Part shown: positions 8,456 to 15,782 of the stretch, piece after piece | Layout of the letters: every line of letters starts with the position of its first letter | How positions within the stretch are numbered: position 1 is the first letter of the stretch | Assembly (NCBI GenBank): GCA_015069605.1 | Contig: SVII01000002.1 | Location: forward strand, 62,001 to 126,000 | Length of the DNA: 64,000 bases | Source: Clostridiales bacterium | GTDB taxonomy: Bacteria; Bacillota; Clostridia; Christensenellales; Borkfalkiaceae | Direction of reading: 5' to 3' | Program-made: the position numbers and the translations under genes | The notes under the pieces: generated by a model | What the model was told of the DNA's origin: nothing | The model's input: only the letters and a program-made list of their open reading frames with translations | The model's database searches: none

Positions 8456-9907
8456 TTATTTTCTTATTTTGTCACCTTCAGTAAAACCACAATTATCACA
8501 ATGGAAGATGTTGTTTTGTATATTTGTGTTCCAAGAATTACAAATGGGACAAGGCGCTTTTGCCTTTTTAATTTCTCCAGTTTGACTCGTGCGTGTAAAT
8601 CTCTTATGACATTGTTGACAAATACAGCTACCTGTGGGATAAACAACCGCCGTTCCACCACATTCTGGGCAAATGCAATATTTTGTAGGCGGTAAAGAGA
8701 ATTCTCCGCTCATCAAACGCACTGCCGTGTGTTCTCCGTTGAGGAATTCCTCTACGATAAACGAGGGAATTGCGTAATTCATACCTTCCGTTGCAGAACC
8801 GTCCGCTTTTACTCTCGAAGAAACGATAACGCCGATGACTTTCCCCTTCGCGTTGAAGATAGGGCCGCCCGAATTTCCGTTGTTGATCGGGCAATCGGTC
8901 ATCAACAATTTGTGCCCGTTCAGCGTTCTGCACTTGTCGCTGACAATACCGCTCGTGATACACGTGCCGTCACCAAGAGAGTTACCGATAACGTACACTT
9001 GTTCCCCAATTCTTACGTTGTCAAAGTTTTCAAAACAAAGGGATTTCCCTCTTGCAGGGAATTTCGACAGTTTCAACAACGCCAAATCGACGCCGTTCCC
9101 TCTGCCGCCTTTATCATCGCCCAACATTACGACACTGGCTTTGATTGTTTCCCCTGCCACTCTTACGGATACGTCGCGGCAAGGCTGCGAATTATGCGTC
9201 ACCACGTGCGTGTTCGTAATCGCATAGCCCGTGTTGCTGATCAAGAAACCCGAACCCGAAGATATACAATTTGCATACCGACAAGTAACTTCCAACACGC
9301 CTGCAATACTCTTTTCGTAAACGTTTACGCCTTCGTTGGAAACGGGCGTCGTATTAGGTCTGGGTGCGTTCTGTTCTTTCGCTGCTCTCTCTTGCGCTAC
9401 GAATTTGGCAAAACGTTCGCGAATGACTATGCCGCAACGGCTATTGCCTGCGCGCAAGCCTTCTTTGTACCAAAAATACGCTTTGGTTTTATTGATCTCC
9501 GTTCCTTGTCCATTTTCGTAAGCATACGCTACTTTGTACATGGATTCGCTGTCGCCTTTTTCCGCCGCTACTTTGAAATATGCAAACGCTTTCGCAAGGT
9601 CTTTCTCTCTTCTCTTTTCGCCGTATTCATATTCATAAGCGATTTTACGCAATTCCTCGACGCTCATTTTTTCCATCGAGACTGCTTTATCCGGTTTCTT
9701 ACCCGTCACCCCATACATTGCCAAAAGGTCACCCATTCCAGCCAAGGGATCTGCCGCGCCCGTTGCAGGGGGCGTTACGCTTGCTACGCTTTCTTTTGCT
9801 GGCCATTGAAAATCGCTGAAACAAAGTTTACAAAAATACGAGCCACCGCCGTTGTCTTTCACGTCTTTCGACGCTGCTCCGCAAATGGGGCATTTCAAAG
9901 TTGCCAT
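8456..9907 (-). CDS. Trypsin-like (S1C) serine protease with zinc ribbons and SEL1 repeats
   Basis: Order of domains: an N-terminal zinc ribbon (CPICGA ... CKLC), SEL1 repeats (about residues 80-160, AFAYFKVAAEKGDSESMYKVA), and an S1 protease domain with His234 (TNTHVV), Asp274 (GVDLALLKL) and Ser346 (GNSGGP). Two C-terminal zinc ribbons follow (CPECGG ... CQQC and CPICNS ... CDNC). There is no signal peptide, so it should act in the cytosol. As the first gene of the locus it follows the promoter at 9977-10006. The start is uncertain: ATG at 9907 fits the zinc ribbon best, TTG at 9922 is an alternative, and the only strong AGGAGG site is far upstream. Cytosolic trypsin-like proteases occur in several bacterial conflict systems. 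Confidence 0.88.
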   Translation of the reverse strand: MATLKCPICGAASKDVKDNGGGSYFCKLCFSDFQWPAKESVASVTPPATGAADPLAGMGDLLAMYGVTGKKPDKAVSMEKMSVEELRKIAYEYEYGEKRREKDLAKAFAYFKVAAEKGDSESMYKVAYAYENGQGTEINKTKAYFWYKEGLRAGNSRCGIVIRERFAKFVAQERAAKEQNAPRPNTTPVSNEGVNVYEKSIAGVLEVTCRYANCISSGSGFLISNTGYAITNTHVVTHNSQPCRDVSVRVAGETIKASVVMLGDDKGGRGNGVDLALLKLSKFPARGKSLCFENFDNVRIGEQVYVIGNSLGDGTCITSGIVSDKCRTLNGHKLLMTDCPINNGNSGGPIFNAKGKVIGVIVSSRVKADGSATEGMNYAIPSFIVEEFLNGEHTAVRLMSGEFSLPPTKYCICPECGGTAVVYPTGSCICQQCHKRFTRTSQTGEIKKAKAPCPICNSWNTNIQNNIFHCDNCGFTEGDKIRK

Positions 9908-9976
9908 AATCCGTTCAGACAAGCCTTTTATAGACTGTGCCTTTCCTCCTTATATATAAATATAAATATTTTTACT

Positions 9977-10006
9977 ATTTTATCATATTTTGTCGTATAT
10001 TGTCAA
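9977..10006 (-). promoter_or_regulatory. Sigma-A promoter of the ESCRT-like/TIR locus
   Basis: On the minus strand TTGACA (-35, 10001-10006) and TAAAAT (-10, 9977-9982) are 18 bases apart, with a TGn extension before the -10. It lies about 70 bases upstream of the protease start, and no other strong promoter was seen inside the eight-gene run. Confidence 0.7.
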
Positions 10007-10082
10007 TAGGTTAGGAAAAATTTGTTTATTTATTTTATCTTTGTTCACTTTTTTAGCAAATTGTTTAAATTTTTTGCATAAA

Positions 10083-10114
10083 AAAACACCGCTCTCCTTA
10101 GAAAACGGTGTTTG
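10083..10114 (-). terminator. Rho-independent terminator of pfkA
   Basis: An AAACACCG / CGGTGTTT stem is followed on the minus strand by a T tract, 27 bases past the pfkA stop. It separates pfkA from the promoter of the ESCRT-like locus. Confidence 0.85.
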
Positions 10115-10140
10115 TGTTTTATTGAGTTTTTGCTCTCTTC

Positions 10141-11262
10141 TTAGTCCCCGAAGCATACGCCCATTGCTTTTGCCATGGTAACAAGTTCGCCGTTGGGATC
10201 AACGTTTTTGGTTTTTTGACCGATAACGTCTTCCAACGAAATCGCGTGCATCGTGCCCCCCTGCAAGGTGACCATCTTACCAAATTCACCCTTCATGCAA
10301 AGTTCCACCGCCGCATAACCGTAACGAGAGGAAAGTACGCGATCGTGCGCTGTGGGTACGCCGCCGCGCTGAATGTGACCAAGCGTCGTTGCGCGCGCTT
10401 CCGAACCGACCAACTTTTCCAACTGATCGGCTACGACCGCGCCTACGCCACCCAAACGAATGGAGTCCGCGCTGTCTTCAATCACCTTCAATACCACTTG
10501 CTTACCATCCAACGATTTTGCGCCTTCGGAAACGGCAACGATGGAAAATTCTTTCCCGTTCGCTTTGTCAGCTTTGATTTTTTCTGCAACTTTATTGATG
10601 TCATAAGGGATTTCAGGGATCAAAATGACGTCTGCCGCGCCTGCGATACCCGAATGCAACGTCAACCAGCCTGCGCCACGACCCATGATTTCTACGACCA
10701 TAATACGGTGATGAGACATACCCGTAGTGCGGATTCTATCCAAACCGTCCGTCGCTACACTGATCGCGCTGTCAAACCCGAACGTGTAATCGGTGAATGC
10801 CAAATCGTTGTCAATCGTCTTGGGGATTGCGACTACGTTCACCCCTTTTCTTGCGAAATCTCTACCCGAAGTCAACGTACCATCGCCGCCTAAAATGAAC
10901 AGTGCATCAATGCCTTCTGCATTCAAATGCTCTACCGCAACGTCGGAAACGTCCTCATAGGTAAGCTTACCATTTTCATCGCGAACGAAGTTTCCATTTT
11001 CGTCCTTTATGGGATACTGGAACAAATTATCCTTGTTCGAACTGTACAAAATCGTACCGCCACGCGTGATAATTTCTTCCACGTCTTCCAAACCGAGTTT
11101 TACAAAATCCCCATGATACAAACCGTGATAACCGTGACGAACGCCAACGACTTCCAAACCGTATTTCATAATCGCGGTTTTTACCACCGCGCGAATGACG
11201 GGATTCAAGCCGGAGCAATCGCCGCCGCCTGTCATAATTGCAATCTTCTGTGCCTTCTTCAT
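10141..11262 (-). CDS. pfkA: 6-phosphofructokinase
   Basis: Phosphorylates fructose 6-phosphate in glycolysis. TGGGDCSGLN (residues 11-20) and GGDGT (125-129) make up the nucleotide site, and PKTIDND (147-153) carries the catalytic Asp. The GGDGT glycine points to ATP as donor, while PKTIDND with Lys is the form found in the PPi-dependent and mixed group III enzymes; the combination is typical of group III ATP-PFKs. The 373 aa length also fits group III rather than the 320 aa allosteric type. Monocistronic, with its own promoter and terminator. Confidence 0.95.
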   Translation of the reverse strand: MKKAQKIAIMTGGGDCSGLNPVIRAVVKTAIMKYGLEVVGVRHGYHGLYHGDFVKLGLEDVEEIITRGGTILYSSNKDNLFQYPIKDENGNFVRDENGKLTYEDVSDVAVEHLNAEGIDALFILGGDGTLTSGRDFARKGVNVVAIPKTIDNDLAFTDYTFGFDSAISVATDGLDRIRTTGMSHHRIMVVEIMGRGAGWLTLHSGIAGAADVILIPEIPYDINKVAEKIKADKANGKEFSIVAVSEGAKSLDGKQVVLKVIEDSADSIRLGGVGAVVADQLEKLVGSEARATTLGHIQRGGVPTAHDRVLSSRYGYAAVELCMKGEFGKMVTLQGGTMHAISLEDVIGQKTKNVDPNGELVTMAKAMGVCFGD

Positions 11263-11343
11263 TTCCTATCTTCCTTTTTTAACGTTAAACTTCACCACAG
11301 ATAAAAAGTTTTTCCACCTTAAATCTTCCCACTTATCCATGGT

Positions 11344-11372
11344 ATTATACAGTATTTTAAAAATAAATGCAA
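11344..11372 (-). promoter_or_regulatory. Promoter of pfkA
   Basis: TTGCAT (11367-11372) and TATAAT (11344-11349) on the minus strand, 17 bases apart, about 80 bases upstream of the pfkA ATG. Confidence 0.7.
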
Positions 11373-11441
11373 TAATTTCTAATAGCTGTATAAGAAAATT
11401 TTTCAACAAAATCATTATGCAAAATTAACAAAATAATATTT

Positions 11442-11470
11442 AAGGGGGAAAACTTCCTGATTTCCCCCTT
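11442..11470 (-). terminator. Hairpin after the Mrr-like gene
   Basis: Perfect 10-base stem AAGGGGGAAA / TTTCCCCCTT downstream of the endonuclease stop. The tract after the stem on the minus strand is A/T-mixed rather than a clean T run, so termination strength is uncertain. A 14-base palindrome (AGGCAATATTGCCT, 11514-11527) and a copy of the dispersed repeat lie between it and the gene. Confidence 0.5.
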
Positions 11471-11527
11471 ACTGCCTTATAGTTTTTTTGCATACATTGA
11501 TTGCGCTCATTTGAGGCAATATTGCCT

Positions 11528-11544
11528 TTCAACGCATACCTGCC
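11528..11544 (-). repeat. Dispersed intergenic repeat, copy 1
   Basis: Reads GGCAGGTATGCGTTGAA on the minus strand, just past the stop of the Mrr-like gene. Confidence 0.7.
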
Positions 11545-11547
11545 TGC

Positions 11548-13272
11548 TTAATATAACGAGAAAAACGCCTTACTGCCTGAAAGCAAATGCTCATCCAATA
11601 CCCATTCGCCGTTCTTTTTGATGACGCCGAATTGACATTCTTTCGCCGCTTCGTATAAATCGTTTCCGTCGTACCCTACAATCTTATCCGACATTTCGTC
11701 TAAAATACGTTTTGCTTCGGGCGTAAATCTCGACGTCGTAATGAAAATACCGCGACAATGCTGTTTCCCGTCTTTCGCCTGACGACACATACACGCGCCG
11801 ATAAATTGTTGCAACAGCGTTTCGCCTACCACCCACAATTTTTCGTCGCCCTTATCGGGATTCCAGTTCTTCGACTGTATGTAGATGGTTTCCTTAAAAC
11901 CGAGTTTATCCGTCAATTCAATCTCGCCGTCAATGCCGCCGTCGCGTTCTCCCGCCGTGATCTTCATGCCTTCCAAACGTCTGCCGTTTTTCATCGAATA
12001 TCTTTCCAACAAATACACCGAATAGTATTCAAAATAATCGCCGCCAAGCGCGCGCATCTTCCTCAAAAACGTTTCGCGCAATCTCTCGTCTGCCGTCAAA
12101 GGTCTGCCAATCACCACACGACGATTCTCCGCCGTTATTGCCGTTTTGACACCGCCGACGGGACGAAGAGCCTTTTTCTGTTCTTTCGCCGTCGTTTGTT
12201 CTTTTACGGGTTCTTTCACGATAGGAGCTTTCTTCTCCGCAAGTTTTTCTACGGGTTTCGCCGTCTTCATTTCCGCCTTAACGGGCTCTTTCTTTTCTAC
12301 GGGTTTTACATCCGATTTTTCTTCCTGAATAGGCGTCTTTTCCGCCTTAGTCGGTTTCACCGAGCCAAAGAGAAAACTCATATCCATGAGCGTTCCTTTT
12401 GGCCCGTCTTCCGCTTTCTTTTCTTCCTGTTTTTCTTGCGGTTTTTCTTGCGGTTTTTCTTCCTTTGCAGGTTCTTTTTCCGCTTTGGGTTCTTCCGCAA
12501 TTTCCGTTTTCATCTCGACCACGGGTGCTTGTTCTTGCGTTTTTTCCGTCTTTACTTCTTCCGCTGGTGCAACCGTTTCCGCCTTGTCTTCTACCTTGAC
12601 CGATTTCGCTTTTCTGCCGCGTTTTTTGGGCACAACTTCGGGCATGGGTTCGGGCGCAGTTTCAGGCGTCACGGGCGCAACGGGCGCGATGGGTTGCAAA
12701 GGGGCAGGGGGAAGAGGCAAAACTTCTTCCGTTTCTTCCTTTTTCGGCTCTGCGTCGGGCGCAGGCGTCGTTTGAGGTTCGGGCTTTTCTGCAGGCAAAG
12801 GCTGAATTTTTTCCGCTTTTACCGTCTTCGTCTTTTTCGCCGTTTTTTTAGCGGGTTTTTCTTCCTTACCTTCCGCTACAATTTGCGTTTTTACTTCTTC
12901 CGCAACCGTCGTTTCCTTCTTCGCTTTCCCGCGGCGTTTCGTCGTTTTTTCTTCTTTTACTGCTTCGGTCTTTGTAGGTTCTTCCGACGTTTTTACCGCT
13001 TTCAACGCGTACATACCCCCGTCAAACGTTACGTCACCGTCCTTTTTCATGATATCGAGTACCGACCCGATTCTACCCTTGACGTCGTTGATATTTTCCG
13101 TGTCTTCACCGCTGTATCTTTCGGTGTACAGTTTTGATGCCGCGTCGATTAAATCGTTGTGTTTGTACGTCTTTTTTGCAAGCACTTCACGAATCAAACC
13201 TTTCGCAGCGTCTTTTTTTTCCGCGCGCGTAATCAAAGGCGCGGAGTCTTTCTTCTTGCTGATTCTTGCCAT
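11548..13272 (-). CDS. Mrr-type restriction endonuclease-like protein with winged-helix N-terminus
   Basis: Residues 1-80 form a winged-helix-like domain (AAKGLIREVLAKKTYKHNDL ... GGMYALK), perhaps of the HARE-HTH kind known from bacterial endonuclease fusions. A roughly 300-residue Lys/Glu/Pro-rich linker holds two AT-hook-like cores (RRGKAKK, KKRGRKAK). The C-terminal 170 residues are an Mrr-type PD-(D/E)xK nuclease: GGIDGEIEL then IYIQSKNW supply the D...QxK site, followed by LQQFIGA and GIFITTSRFTPEA. The start at 13272 has AGGAG 7 bases upstream; a start 30 bases further upstream lacks one. Mrr enzymes cut modified or foreign DNA. No methylase gene is near. It sits one gene away from the ESCRT/TIR locus, so a defence role is plausible. 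Confidence 0.8.
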   Translation of the reverse strand: MARISKKKDSAPLITRAEKKDAAKGLIREVLAKKTYKHNDLIDAASKLYTERYSGEDTENINDVKGRIGSVLDIMKKDGDVTFDGGMYALKAVKTSEEPTKTEAVKEEKTTKRRGKAKKETTVAEEVKTQIVAEGKEEKPAKKTAKKTKTVKAEKIQPLPAEKPEPQTTPAPDAEPKKEETEEVLPLPPAPLQPIAPVAPVTPETAPEPMPEVVPKKRGRKAKSVKVEDKAETVAPAEEVKTEKTQEQAPVVEMKTEIAEEPKAEKEPAKEEKPQEKPQEKQEEKKAEDGPKGTLMDMSFLFGSVKPTKAEKTPIQEEKSDVKPVEKKEPVKAEMKTAKPVEKLAEKKAPIVKEPVKEQTTAKEQKKALRPVGGVKTAITAENRRVVIGRPLTADERLRETFLRKMRALGGDYFEYYSVYLLERYSMKNGRRLEGMKITAGERDGGIDGEIELTDKLGFKETIYIQSKNWNPDKGDEKLWVVGETLLQQFIGACMCRQAKDGKQHCRGIFITTSRFTPEAKRILDEMSDKIVGYDGNDLYEAAKECQFGVIKKNGEWVLDEHLLSGSKAFFSLY

Positions 13273-13370
13273 ATATTCTCCTATTTTTGAGCGTATCGTC
13301 ACATCTTACGAGTCGCCCACTTCTTAAAATACGTACGAAGAATAGCAAACCGCCTTTTGCGTATTTCCCC

Positions 13371-14096
13371 TTATTCCTCGTACAGGCGAATGACTTCGCC
13401 TAAATTGTCAAACCTACCTTCCGTCTTTTCGCCAAGGTAGGCTTTTATCAGCCGCAGGGCGCGTTTTTTACCCCCTGCAAGCGCGTCTTCATCATACGTC
13501 AGCCCCTCGCATTTTCTCAACGTATGATAGGTGGAAACGCTGGCGCGTTCCCCTTGGTTGCAACGTTCAAACGTCGAAAAACGTCCGTCCGCAAAATCAA
13601 ACCACAATTTCTCGCCAATATCCCCGTCGCATTCTTCCAAAAAGCTCAAATCGATGGGGTATCCGCTTTCACGGAGCGCGATCAATAAAAAGGAAATCAA
13701 AGGTTCAGCAACGTCCTCTTCGCCGAGGGAAAGCGCTTTCAACAGCTCGATCAAGCCGATGAAAATCCCCTCGTACGTTTCGTTTTCTTGCAGGATTGTA
13801 CGACATACTTCCGCCGCCGCGCACGCCGCGTAAAAGCGCGTAATATCGGTGCGGAGTTCAAAAAAGCTCTCATGTAAATACGCCGCTGTCACCGTGTACC
13901 TGCCCCCTTTTTCCGCTAAAACGTATTCAGCGAAACAAAAGGGTTGTGCCGCAAACGCGAGCTTTGCTGTGGGCTTTTTCACGCCGCGGATACCAGCCGT
14001 GATCTTGCCCAAAGAGGGAGAAAACAACGTCAGCAATTTATCGTTATCTTTATAATCGAGGGTCTGTAAGACGATCGCCTCCGTTTTAATCTCCAT
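13371..14096 (-). CDS. recO: DNA repair protein RecO
   Basis: RecO helps load RecA at SSB-covered gaps. The 241 aa protein has the N-terminal OB-fold (TEAIVLQTLDYKDNDKLLTLFS ... GIRGVKKPTAKL) and the helical C-terminal domain. The four-cysteine zinc site of many RecO proteins is reduced to two cysteines (EEC and ERC), so zinc binding is doubtful. Last gene of the yqfC-to-recO cluster, in the place it occupies in Bacillus next to era. Confidence 0.92.
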   Translation of the reverse strand: MEIKTEAIVLQTLDYKDNDKLLTLFSPSLGKITAGIRGVKKPTAKLAFAAQPFCFAEYVLAEKGGRYTVTAAYLHESFFELRTDITRFYAACAAAEVCRTILQENETYEGIFIGLIELLKALSLGEEDVAEPLISFLLIALRESGYPIDLSFLEECDGDIGEKLWFDFADGRFSTFERCNQGERASVSTYHTLRKCEGLTYDEDALAGGKKRALRLIKAYLGEKTEGRFDNLGEVIRLYEE

Positions 14097-14112
14097 CTTT
14101 TTTTCGTCCTTT

Positions 14113-14226
14113 TTATTCTTTTCGGATCAAGTCGTAGTACAGCATATAGTAACTGATACTACCCGTTTTTTCAAACAACTGCCAAGCCATTTTCGCCGCG
14201 CCGCTTTCTTGGTTTTTGTCGTGCAT
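14113..14226 (-). CDS. yqzL: YqzL family small protein
   Basis: A 37-residue ORF with a clear GGGAGGAC site 8 bases upstream of its ATG at 14226. It carries the family signature WQLFEKTGSISYYMLYYDL. It lies between era and recO, exactly where yqzL sits in Bacillus and many Clostridia. Function unknown. It is short enough to be missed by automatic gene callers. Confidence 0.85.
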   Translation of the reverse strand: MHDKNQESGAAKMAWQLFEKTGSISYYMLYYDLIRKE

Positions 14227-14318
14227 ACTGTTCCGTCCTCCCAACCTTATTGTGCGGAAAGAGAAAACCTTTTATGCGTATGAAAGCGGAAAGGCAAAAT
14301 CATACAACAAAACGCCTC

Positions 14319-15209
14319 TTAGTCTTTTAAATCCTCGTAACCGTATTCGCGGAGTAAACCTTGCTTATCCCGCCAATCTTCCTTGACCTTGACGTACGTT
14401 GTCAAAAAGACTTTCGCACCCAAAAACTTCTCCATGTCCTGACGGGCAAAAGAGGACACTTCTTTAATCGCTCTGCCCTGCTTGCCGATCAAGATCGCTT
14501 TGTGGTTCGCTCTTTCGCAAACGATATCGAGGTTGATGTCGTACACGCCGTTGTCCTGTAACGTGAAATGGTTGATGACAATCGCAATCCCGTGCGGAAT
14601 TTCTTTGTCGAACTTCAACAAAATTTTCTCGCGCATGATCTCGGAAATCATGAACCGTTCGCTCTTGTCCGACACGATATCCTCTTCAAACACCTTTTCC
14701 CCTTCAGGCATTTGCTTAACGAGAAATTCCTTGAGGTTACGTACGTTTTTCCCCTTTCTTGCAGACAGCGGGAACACGTCGATATCCAGCCCCGAATCCG
14801 CGAATTTTGCCATATCCAAAGGAATGTTTTCCTTGGGCATAATGTCAATTTTCGTATATGCTACCGCCATCGGCAATCCGTAGTCTTTATATTTTTTGAT
14901 CAACTCGAAATCTTCGTCCTTGACCCCTTCGTGACCGTCGAGCACGTACAAAATAAAGTCCACTGACCGCGCGCTTGTATCCGTCGTGCGCATCATCATA
15001 TCCGTCAATGCGTTACGCGCTTTGTAAATACCGGGCGTGTCCACGAAAACGATTTGATAATCGTCCTCCGTCAATACCCCCAAAATACGATCGCGCGTAG
15101 TTTGAGGCTTGGGAGAAACGATCGAAACTTTCTCCCCTACCATCACGTTGATTAACGTACTTTTTCCTGCGTTTGCTCTGCCAATGACCGCTACGTATCC
15201 GCTTCTCAT
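14319..15209 (-). CDS. era: GTPase Era
   Basis: Essential GTPase that binds 16S rRNA during small-subunit maturation. G1 is GRANAGKS (10-17), a variant of the usual GRPNVGKS; the switch region has PKPQTTRDR, G3 is DTPG (57-60), G4 is TKID (119-122) and G5 is SARKG. The C-terminal KH domain is present (HKAILIGKQGRAIKEV). 296 aa, normal length. Followed by yqzL and recO. Confidence 0.97.
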   Translation of the reverse strand: MRSGYVAVIGRANAGKSTLINVMVGEKVSIVSPKPQTTRDRILGVLTEDDYQIVFVDTPGIYKARNALTDMMMRTTDTSARSVDFILYVLDGHEGVKDEDFELIKKYKDYGLPMAVAYTKIDIMPKENIPLDMAKFADSGLDIDVFPLSARKGKNVRNLKEFLVKQMPEGEKVFEEDIVSDKSERFMISEIMREKILLKFDKEIPHGIAIVINHFTLQDNGVYDINLDIVCERANHKAILIGKQGRAIKEVSSFARQDMEKFLGAKVFLTTYVKVKEDWRDKQGLLREYGYEDLKD

Positions 15210-15248
15210 TATGTCCTTTAAAAACTCCTTTGTTTTTACGTTGTGTAT

Positions 15249-15297
15249 TTTTTGCGTAGATTGGTTCTACGCACCGTAAGGAAGCGATTTCCTCGCT
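15249..15297 (-). other. Two stem-loops between ybeY and era
   Basis: The 93-base gap holds a perfect 8-base stem (TGCGTAGA / TCTACGCA, 15249-15270) and a second stem pairing GAAGCGA with CGCTTC near 15276-15296. On the minus strand neither has a T run, so they are more likely mRNA processing or stability elements than terminators. Confidence 0.45.
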
Positions 15298-15302
15298 TCT
15301 TT

Positions 15303-15782
15303 TTAATCGCGGGTAATGCCTAATTTTCCAAGTATTTTTTCTTCCTGTTCGCGCATTTCCGCTTTTTCTTCGTCTGTCATATGATCGTAACCAAGACAAT
15401 GCATGATGCCGTGTACCAACAAATAGTGCAATTCACGGTTGTACGAATGTCCAAATTCTTCCGCTTGTTCTTTCGCGCGATCGCAACAAACGACTACCGA
15501 GCCGATCAAAAGGTTGTCCTCTTCGTCCATCTCGTATGGATGATCCTCGCCATAAATCGCCTCGCCTTTGATGCCATCCAAGGTGGGATAACTCAACACG
15601 TCCGTCACTTTGTCTATTCCGCGCGTTTCGCGGTTTAAACGGCGGATTTCCGTGCCGTTCACAAACAAAAATTCAATCGCGAGCGTCACGTCCGTTTCCA
15701 CGAACCCGTCCATCGCTTTTTCCAACGCCGCTACGTTTTCTTTGGGGAATTCGTCCCCCTCGCAATAAATACGAAAATTCAT
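15303..15782 (-). CDS. ybeY: Endoribonuclease YbeY
   Basis: Metal-dependent RNase in rRNA maturation and quality control. The zinc motif HGIMHCLGYDH places ligands at His124, His128 and His134; RRLNRETRGIDKVTDVLSYP is the other family block. 159 aa, normal length. Its ATG overlaps the stop of the HD gene upstream by one base (TAATG). Confidence 0.95.
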   Translation of the reverse strand: MNFRIYCEGDEFPKENVAALEKAMDGFVETDVTLAIEFLFVNGTEIRRLNRETRGIDKVTDVLSYPTLDGIKGEAIYGEDHPYEMDEEDNLLIGSVVVCCDRAKEQAEEFGHSYNRELHYLLVHGIMHCLGYDHMTDEEKAEMREQEEKILGKLGITRD

